A stretch of DNA of 8,445 nt, taken from positions 1 through 8,445 of the forward strand of contig DATMEP010000009.1 of assembly GCA_035556755.1 (NCBI GenBank), read 5' to 3'. The notes under the pieces are model-generated. The model made no database searches. It was not told the DNA's origin and was given only the letters and a program-made list of their open reading frames with translations. The position numbers and the translations under genes were made by a program. Positions 1 to 4,634 of the stretch are shown in pieces; position 1 is the first letter of the stretch, and the number at the start of each line of letters is the position of its first letter. This DNA comes from VRUE01 sp035556755 (lineage in GTDB: Bacteria; Actinomycetota; Thermoleophilia; Solirubrobacterales; 70-9).

Positions 1-464
1 GCGAGCGTGGCTCGAAGCTGGAGATCCTCGACGGCGACGTGGTGCGCGAAAACCTCTCCAAGGGGCTCGGCTTCTCGAAGGAGGACCGCGACACCAACAT
101 CCGCCGGATCGCTTTCGTCGCCGACCTGCTCAGCCGCAACGGCGTGCCGGTGATCACCGCGGCGATCTCCCCCTACGCGGAGATCCGCGACGAGGCGCAC
201 GAGCTGATGGGCGAGCGCTTCATCGAGGTCTACGTCAAGGCCTCGGTCGACACCTGCGCCGAGCGCGACGTCAAGGGGCTCTACGCGAAAGCGTTCTCCG
301 GCGAGATCAAGGAATTCACCGGCGTTTCGGATCCGTACGAGATTCCGGAGAATCCCGCCTGGGTCTGCGACACCGAAAACGAGTCGCCTGAGGAGTCGGC
401 GCAGAAGCTGCTCGAGTACCTCGAGTCGCGGGATCTGATCCCGGCGGCTGCGGTTACTGCTTAG
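1..464 (+). CDS. cysC: Adenylylsulfate (APS) kinase, C-terminal part, cut by left edge
   Basis: The frame is open from base 3 to the TAG at 462-464, giving 153 visible residues. The GTG at base 39 is internal, because the protein already reads ERGSKLEILDGDVVREN across it. APS kinase phosphorylates adenylylsulfate to PAPS with ATP in cytoplasmic sulfate assimilation. Family motifs visible in order are LDGD (visible residues 9-12), the GFSKEDRDTNIRRI block that helps bind APS, AAISPY, RDVKGLY, and FTGVSDPYE with the downstream ENPAWVCDT. The N-terminal P-loop lies outside the window, so I cannot tell a stand-alone CysC (about 200 aa) from the C-terminal domain of a sulfate adenylyltransferase/APS kinase fusion. 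It converges with the next gene and has no evident link to the haem/iron genes. Confidence 0.95.
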   Translation, partial: ERGSKLEILDGDVVRENLSKGLGFSKEDRDTNIRRIAFVADLLSRNGVPVITAAISPYAEIRDEAHELMGERFIEVYVKASVDTCAERDVKGLYAKAFSGEIKEFTGVSDPYEIPENPAWVCDTENESPEESAQKLLEYLESRDLIPAAAVTA

Positions 465-477
465 AACGGAATGTTGG

Positions 478-601
478 GGAGGGGCCGGGGTGCCCCTCCC
501 GCTTGCTGGGTTTTTCGCCTGCTGAGTTGGCGGCCGTCCGAGGCTGGCCTTGGGGCGAAAAACAGGACGCCGCTTCGCGAGAGGGGCACCCCGGCCCCTC
601 C
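478..601. repeat. Nested inverted repeat between convergent genes, probable bidirectional terminator or small repeat element
   Basis: The 21 bases at 478-498 are the exact reverse complement of 581-601. Inside them a second pair, GTTTTTCGCC at 510-519 and GGCGAAAAAC at 554-563, is also perfect. Each outer arm is itself a hairpin: on the + strand GGGAGGGGC (477-485) pairs with GCCCCTCCC (492-500) around a 6-nt loop. Both strands therefore read the same order: a GC-rich hairpin, 11 or more nt, then GTTTTTCGCC. The element fills the gap between the cysC stop (464) and the stop of the minus-strand gene (605), as expected for a two-way terminator. The T run is not directly against the stem, so classical intrinsic termination is uncertain. 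A mobile or multicopy palindromic element is the alternative. Confidence 0.75.
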
Positions 602-604
602 TCG

Positions 605-1189
605 TCAGTCGCTTATGTGGTCGAAGACGGTGATGCAGCCGTCGCGGTGCCCGTCGCGTTCGCTGCGGGCGACCGGGGTCGCCGTCCAGCAGGCGTTGCC
701 GACGTGCACCGTGTACCAGGCGTTGTAACCGCTCTCCTCCAGAGCGGGGGCGCGGCATCTCCACCGGTCCGGACTCAGCTGCTTGCAGGGATCCGAGGAG
801 TCTCGGCCGACCGAGCTGGCCAGGGAGGCGCCGTCAACGCCTATGAACAGGGACGGCCTCGAGCAGAAGAGGCCGACGGCGAGGATCAGCGCCAGGGCAG
901 CGGCCGTTCTGATGGCGAGCTGGCCGGGAGCTCGGATGCGCTGGTGTGGGTCCGCGGCTCTGGCCTGCTTGGCGTCGTCGTAGGAGCTCCTGGCCCACCA
1001 GCTGTCGGGCTTGGCCCAGGCGGCGGCTCCGATCAGCCAGACGGCGCCCAGGGTCAACCAGCCGACGCAGAAGTACAGCCAGTGGCGCTTCAGAAGCGTG
1101 ACGATTGCTGCTGGCAGCGCCAGCAGCACCCAGAGCACGGCGATCCCCCAGAGCAGGGTCCTAGCGATGTCCCAGGCGACGGCCTCCAT
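605..1189 (-). CDS. Hypothetical three-helix membrane protein with cysteine-rich C-terminal domain
   Basis: This is a 194-aa protein of no family I recognise. Hydrophobic segments lie at about residues 10-32, 40-59 and 92-109. A polar loop rich in Trp, Asp and Arg (residues 60-91) separates helices 2 and 3. After helix 3 comes an 85-residue tail with four cysteines in the patterns DPCKQLSPDRWRC, GNACW and DGCITVFD, plausibly two disulfides if the tail faces outward. The ATG at 1187-1189 is chosen because the nearest upstream ATG triplets are out of frame; no strong ribosome binding site precedes it. The TGA at 605-607 lies 4 nt from the large inverted repeat. It follows the haem/iron operon on the same strand, but a 97-nt gap with a strong palindrome suggests separate transcription, so functional linkage is unproven. 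Confidence 0.7.
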   Translation of the reverse strand: MEAVAWDIARTLLWGIAVLWVLLALPAAIVTLLKRHWLYFCVGWLTLGAVWLIGAAAWAKPDSWWARSSYDDAKQARAADPHQRIRAPGQLAIRTAAALALILAVGLFCSRPSLFIGVDGASLASSVGRDSSDPCKQLSPDRWRCRAPALEESGYNAWYTVHVGNACWTATPVARSERDGHRDGCITVFDHISD

Positions 1190-1202
1190 CGCATATCCAT
1201 AC

Positions 1203-1285
1203 CGGCTTTCGCCCGGCGGGCGGCAGGACGGAGTGTTCCGGTGCGATTTGCCCGGTTATAGCCGGACAAATCGCACCGAAAGCCG
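1203..1285. repeat. Nested palindromes after the operon, candidate terminator or operator
   Basis: CGGTGCGATTTG (1239-1250) and CAAATCGCACCG (1267-1278) form a perfect 12-bp inverted repeat. After one mismatch the pairing continues with CCGG (1252-1255) against CCGG (1262-1265), leaving the 6-nt loop TTATAG. A second outer pair, CGGCTTTCG (1203-1211) and CGAAAGCCG (1277-1285), shares bases 1277-1278 with the first, so the two long foldings partly compete. The structure begins one base after the TAG of the DUF2149 gene (1286-1288) and ends 13 bases before the start codon at 1189. No T run follows on the minus strand. It may end transcription of the iron/haem operon, bind a regulator of the 605-1189 gene, or do both. 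Confidence 0.6.
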
Positions 1286-1612
1286 CTAGGGCTGGTCGCG
1301 GACGATCACGGTGCGGCCGTCGGCCAGGCGGTAGAGGGTGCCGACGGGCTCGCCCCGGCCCACGACTCGTTGGCCTGGCTTTAGCTGGATCTCCTTGACC
1401 TGCTGGTCTTTGTTCGCGACCACGGCGTCGGCTGGACGGGTGGCCTCGGACTTGGATTTCTCCGTCAGGGTCTCGGTTAGGTTCAGGGACGAGAGGGCGG
1501 CCAGGAGGAAGGCTACGGAGAGGACTATGCCGAGGTCGAAGAGGTTGACCAGGCCGTCCAGGGGGTCGCCGGCTCGGTCGTCGCGGCTTCTTGCTTTCGC
1601 CGTGACTTTCAC
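1286..1612 (-). CDS. DUF2149 family membrane protein, ExbD/TolR-like partner of the TolQ-like channel
   Basis: This 108-aa protein has one membrane helix at about residues 22-42 and a C-terminal domain outside the membrane. The start is GTG at 1612-1610, which overlaps the TGA of the upstream TolQ-like gene as GTGA; the open frame runs further upstream, but that extension is Arg/Pro-rich noise antiphase to the TolQ-like gene. The segment PLDGLVNLFDLGIVLSVAFL resembles the ExbD/TolR pattern of a short polar N-terminus followed by a helix that opens with an aspartate, here Asp26, which would be the proton-carrying residue. The C-terminus VVGRGEPVGTLYRLADGR fits the glycine-rich end of DUF2149. 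The family assignment is from memory; the ExbD-like role is inferred from topology, the Asp and the adjacent channel gene. Confidence 0.85.
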   Translation of the reverse strand: MKVTAKARSRDDRAGDPLDGLVNLFDLGIVLSVAFLLAALSSLNLTETLTEKSKSEATRPADAVVANKDQQVKEIQLKPGQRVVGRGEPVGTLYRLADGRTVIVRDQP

Positions 1613-2274
1613 GGGGCGACTGCCCAGTGGGAGTGATGGCCTACCGGGAGGCCGTTGCCGTTGTTTGCGGTGAGGCAGGCGGCCACGTACTCGACGTCGG
1701 AGTAGTCCTGGGCGTAGAGGCGGTCGCGGACCATGGAGATCGAGAAGGCGATCGCGCCGACCAGGAGGCCGGCGACGGTGACGCCGAAGGCGACGCGGAG
1801 GTTTTCGGTCAGGGTGGCGACGTCGCCGTCGGCGAGGCCGGCGAGGGCGGGGGAGAGCGGGATCAGGGTTCCCATCAGGCCGAGAGCCGGGCCCATGCGG
1901 ACGAGGATGCGGGTGCGCTCGAGCCGGCGCAGCGAGCGGTAGTCGTACTCGGCCAGGCGCTTGGCGATCCGCGCTTCGGCGTCGGGCCTGCCGATCTGTT
2001 CGAAGACGCCGTTCAGCGCGTCCTCCATCGCCCGGTTGCGGGCGACCGGCATCAGCGCTGCCAGCGCCTCGGCGTGCTGGCCGGCCGCGAGCCGGGCCTG
2101 GCAATCGGCGACTGCGCTCTCCAGTGCCCAGAGGCTGCGGTGGCTGCGCCGGCGCAGCTCGACCAGGAGGGCGCCCAGCTCGACGACGACGACGACCAGC
2201 GCCAGCAGCGCCAGGATCAGGACCGGGACCCGGAGCGCTTCGGAGACGTCGAAGAGGATCTGCTCGACGCTCAT
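1609..2274 (-). CDS. MotA/TolQ/ExbB family proton-channel protein
   Basis: This 221-aa inner-membrane protein has the family's three-helix layout: helix 1 at about residues 15-38, a cytoplasmic region of roughly 85 residues, helix 2 at about 126-147 and helix 3 at about 157-181. The signature is clear, with GPALGLMGTLIPLSPALAGL in helix 2 and NLRVAFGVTVAGLLVGAIAF in helix 3. Such proteins form a pentameric channel that, with an ExbD/TolR-type dimer, converts the proton gradient into movement of a periplasmic or extracellular partner. The partner here is the next gene, DUF2149. The ATG at 2274-2272 overlaps the TGA of the PKD-protein gene as ATGA, implying coupled translation. No TonB, TolA or flagellar gene is visible, so the driven component is unknown. 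Confidence 0.92.
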   Translation of the reverse strand: MSVEQILFDVSEALRVPVLILALLALVVVVVELGALLVELRRRSHRSLWALESAVADCQARLAAGQHAEALAALMPVARNRAMEDALNGVFEQIGRPDAEARIAKRLAEYDYRSLRRLERTRILVRMGPALGLMGTLIPLSPALAGLADGDVATLTENLRVAFGVTVAGLLVGAIAFSISMVRDRLYAQDYSDVEYVAACLTANNGNGLPVGHHSHWAVAP

Positions 2275-3467
2275 CGGAGCAGGTTCCTGGTCTCGGTCAG
2301 GGCGCCGAAGCCGAGCAGGGCGCCAGTGACCAACAGGCCGAGGGCGGCGTCGGGCAGCCCCCCGTCTCCACCTGCGCCCTCGTCGAGCTTGCCGGTGCGC
2401 GCCGCCGGAGAGGAGACCGGCTCGACCGGGACGGCATCGGTGGTGAGCAGCAGACCGCTGACCTGTTTGCCTTCCGGCGCCTCACGGGCGCGTCGTCGAC
2501 GCTCGGCGTCGCTGAGCTCGCACTTAGTCTCGCTATCCGAGCATAAATGCGAACTCGACCCGGCTGGCTGCGCGGGAGGGGACTCGGGAGTCGGGCTCGA
2601 AGAGCCGGCGCCGGGCGTGCCGGTCGCGGCACCGTGGTCGGGGGCCTTCGCGTCCTTGTCGGTCCCCCCGCCCTTGCGGTCCGGGCCGGCGAGCGGCGCG
2701 CCGACCTGGACTGTCACCACGGCCGAGACGCCGGCCTCGTCGCCCGGCGTCGTCACCCCGACGACCACGTCGTAGCTGCCGCGCTCGGCGAAGCTGTGGG
2801 TGGCGTTCGCGCCCGAGGCGGAGTGGCCGTCGTCGAAGTACCAGGAGTAGGCGAGCTGCTCGCCGGAGCCGGCGCCCTCGACGATCGCGTTGAAGGTCAC
2901 CTTCTGCCCCGCCTTCGTCCGCTGCGTCGAGGCCTTGGCCCTGACCTGCAGCGGCGAGTCCCTGCGCAGCACCAGCGTCACCCCCTGCGGCGCTTCGAAC
3001 GCGTCGGTGGCGTTGAGGTCTTCTGGGCCGCTGCTCGGGCGCAGGAAGCCGGTCCCGGTCGCGGTTGCGTAGACGACCGGCGTCCCCTCGGCGAAGGCAC
3101 CCGGGTCGAGCGCCTGGTGGCGGCTGAGCAGGACCGATCCCCCGGCTGGGCGCTGCGCTTCCAGGTAGGAGAAGCCATAGGTGTCGACCCCGGCGGCGGT
3201 GAGGATCGCCGCCAGCGAGAACCCGGTCACGGTCTGGGTGCTCTCGCCTCTTGCGGAGCGCAGCGCGTAGGGACGGTCGCGCACGTCCTCCTGGCCCGCC
3301 AGCGCTTCGAGCGAGAGCGTCTGCTGGGCGCCGCCCGGGGAGACGACGGTGACCTGGGCGGAGTCGGCGCGGGCGGTGCCTGCGCTGGCCCACGCCAGCA
3401 GGCAGGCGACGAGGACCGCCGCAGCGGCGACCCTGCTCGCTAGGTGCTGAAGGAAACCGAGAAGCAT
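2271..3467 (-). CDS. Membrane-anchored extracellular protein with a PKD domain
   Basis: This 398-aa protein has a signal sequence at residues 1-34 ending near TARADS. Residues 36-168 form a domain of uncertain type; LSLEALAG and VTGFSLAAILTAAGV recall the molybdopterin-binding (sulfite-oxidase-like) fold, a weak resemblance. Residues 172-256 are a PKD domain, shown by AYSWYFDDG and HSFAERGSYDVVVGV. A Gly/Pro/Ser/Ala-rich linker of about 115 residues contains a cysteine pair (C309, C316), followed by a membrane helix (371-390) and a short basic tail. The protein is thus held on the outer face of the membrane by its C-terminus. The ATG at 3467 lies inside the previous gene (28-nt overlap) without a clear ribosome binding site, so translation is probably coupled. 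Being between the HtaA genes and the motor genes, it could link haem capture to the motor; this is inference. Confidence 0.85.
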   Translation of the reverse strand: MLLGFLQHLASRVAAAAVLVACLLAWASAGTARADSAQVTVVSPGGAQQTLSLEALAGQEDVRDRPYALRSARGESTQTVTGFSLAAILTAAGVDTYGFSYLEAQRPAGGSVLLSRHQALDPGAFAEGTPVVYATATGTGFLRPSSGPEDLNATDAFEAPQGVTLVLRRDSPLQVRAKASTQRTKAGQKVTFNAIVEGAGSGEQLAYSWYFDDGHSASGANATHSFAERGSYDVVVGVTTPGDEAGVSAVVTVQVGAPLAGPDRKGGGTDKDAKAPDHGAATGTPGAGSSSPTPESPPAQPAGSSSHLCSDSETKCELSDAERRRRAREAPEGKQVSGLLLTTDAVPVEPVSSPAARTGKLDEGAGGDGGLPDAALGLLVTGALLGFGALTETRNLLR

Positions 3468-4630
3468 CCGAAGCCGTGGTTGTTCGGGGGCGCGTAGAAG
3501 CCGCCGAAGACCGAGAGGCCGTCCGCCGTCAGGTGGCCCTTGATCTCGTTGGCGAAGGTGAACGTCCCGGCCGGGCCCTCGACCGGCGCCTCGGTCAGGC
3601 TCAGGTCGAGGAGCGCCGCCCGGGCATCGCCGTAGTCGGTCGAGCCGCCGCCGTTGAGGCGGAAGATCGCCCGCGAGGCGCCGCCGTTGATCTCGATCTC
3701 CGGGTGACGGGTGACGAGGTCGATCCCGTGGCCGGGGAAACTGAAGTGCGTCCCGCCGCCGGCGTAGATCGCCCCGATGCCCGAAGGCCTGTCGTACCAG
3801 CCGTTGGCGAAGGGGAAGGTGTAGCTGTAGACGCGGGGTTCGGGGTCGCCGCCGGCGTCGTCGAGGCAGGGGTGGTCGTCCTCCGGCGTCGCGGCGCCGG
3901 GAACGGCGCCCTCGATCGCACTCGTGCCGGCCCCGGTGTCGACGTAGTTGATCCAGGAGCTGCGCACGTGCCAGGTGACGGTCGCCCCGGTGACCTCGAC
4001 CGCGCTCGCGGGGCGCGCCAGCAGCGCCAGCTCACTGCTGCCGAGGGGCCCCGATTTCGGCGTGTCGGTGGCGGTTCCGACCGCGCTCACCCTGACCGTG
4101 CCGAGGGTGCCCCTGGGGATCGCCGCGCCGAGCCGCCTGCCGATCGTCCTGGCGGTCGCCCGGCGCCAGACCAGGCGGGCGCCGTGCAGCGAGGCGATGC
4201 CGCGCAGCCCGTCGAGCGAGAGCGTCCCGCCTTTCCTCGGCTCGAGGTCGAAGAGGGCCCGGCGCTTACCCCTCAGGTTGGCGCTCAGGTAGGAGCTGGG
4301 GCCGAGTTGGGTCTGGAGCCCAGTCAGCCTGACCACCCGCCGCGCCCGGTCCTCGCCGGCGACGAGCCGCAGCGCGCCGTCGTTGGCCAGCTGCGCGGCA
4401 CCGTCGCCGATCGCACCGCCGGATACCTGGAGGCGGGTCTCCCGCCCTTCGGTCGACGCCCCGCGGATACCTCTCAGCACGATGCCCCGTTTGGCGAGCG
4501 CTTTCGCCTTGCCGGCGGAGACGACCAGCGTCGTGTTGCCGGTCGTCTCCGCCGCGCCCGCGGTTGCGGGCACGGCTAGGGTCGCCGTCAGTGCGAGCGT
4601 CGAGAGCAGGGCTTTCGTGGCGCGGCTCAT
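3440..4630 (-). CDS. Secreted HtaA-domain haem-binding protein (single domain)
   Basis: This 396-aa protein has a signal peptide at residues 1-26 (cleavage after ATAGA). Residues 30-185 are a beta-rich domain shared with the upstream 681-aa protein. Residues 213-395 form an HtaA domain: VTWHVRSSWINYV carries Tyr229, matching the axial haem-ligand tyrosine of corynebacterial HtaA, and FSFPGHGIDL carries the conserved His301. HtaA proteins take haem from host haemoproteins and pass it toward an ABC importer. No C-terminal membrane helix or LPXTG sorting signal is present (it ends FGCFSVSFST), so it may be released or held by a partner. C255 and C389 could form a disulfide. The ATG at 4630 lies 4 nt after the previous stop. 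Haem binding is inferred from the family. Confidence 0.9.
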   Translation of the reverse strand: MSRATKALLSTLALTATLAVPATAGAAETTGNTTLVVSAGKAKALAKRGIVLRGIRGASTEGRETRLQVSGGAIGDGAAQLANDGALRLVAGEDRARRVVRLTGLQTQLGPSSYLSANLRGKRRALFDLEPRKGGTLSLDGLRGIASLHGARLVWRRATARTIGRRLGAAIPRGTLGTVRVSAVGTATDTPKSGPLGSSELALLARPASAVEVTGATVTWHVRSSWINYVDTGAGTSAIEGAVPGAATPEDDHPCLDDAGGDPEPRVYSYTFPFANGWYDRPSGIGAIYAGGGTHFSFPGHGIDLVTRHPEIEINGGASRAIFRLNGGGSTDYGDARAALLDLSLTEAPVEGPAGTFTFANEIKGHLTADGLSVFGGFYAPPNNHGFGCFSVSFST

Positions 4631-4634
4631 CGTC

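Noticed and set aside
39..41. GTG as start of the APS kinase
   Set aside because: The preceding in-frame residues KLEILDGD are a conserved part of the kinase, so the true start is left of the window.
471..728. An 85-codon + strand frame between cysC and the orphan gene
   Set aside because: It runs through the inverted repeat and antisense to the membrane protein gene, with no plausible protein features.
1613..2104. Upstream extension of the DUF2149 reading frame to give a 272-aa protein
   Set aside because: The extra 164 residues are Arg/Pro/Gly-rich and out of phase with the TolQ-like gene they overlap; the GTG at 1612 overlapping the TolQ-like stop gives the normal DUF2149 length.
1627..2775. 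A 382-codon + strand frame opposite the TolQ-like and PKD genes
   Set aside because: It spans the antisense of two overlapping, clearly recognisable genes, and its product is rich in Asp/Gln/Arg repeats without a fold signature.
3476..4579. A 367-codon + strand frame opposite the single-HtaA gene
   Set aside because: Composition is low-complexity Arg/Gly/Ala/Pro with no recognisable domain; it mirrors the real HtaA gene.
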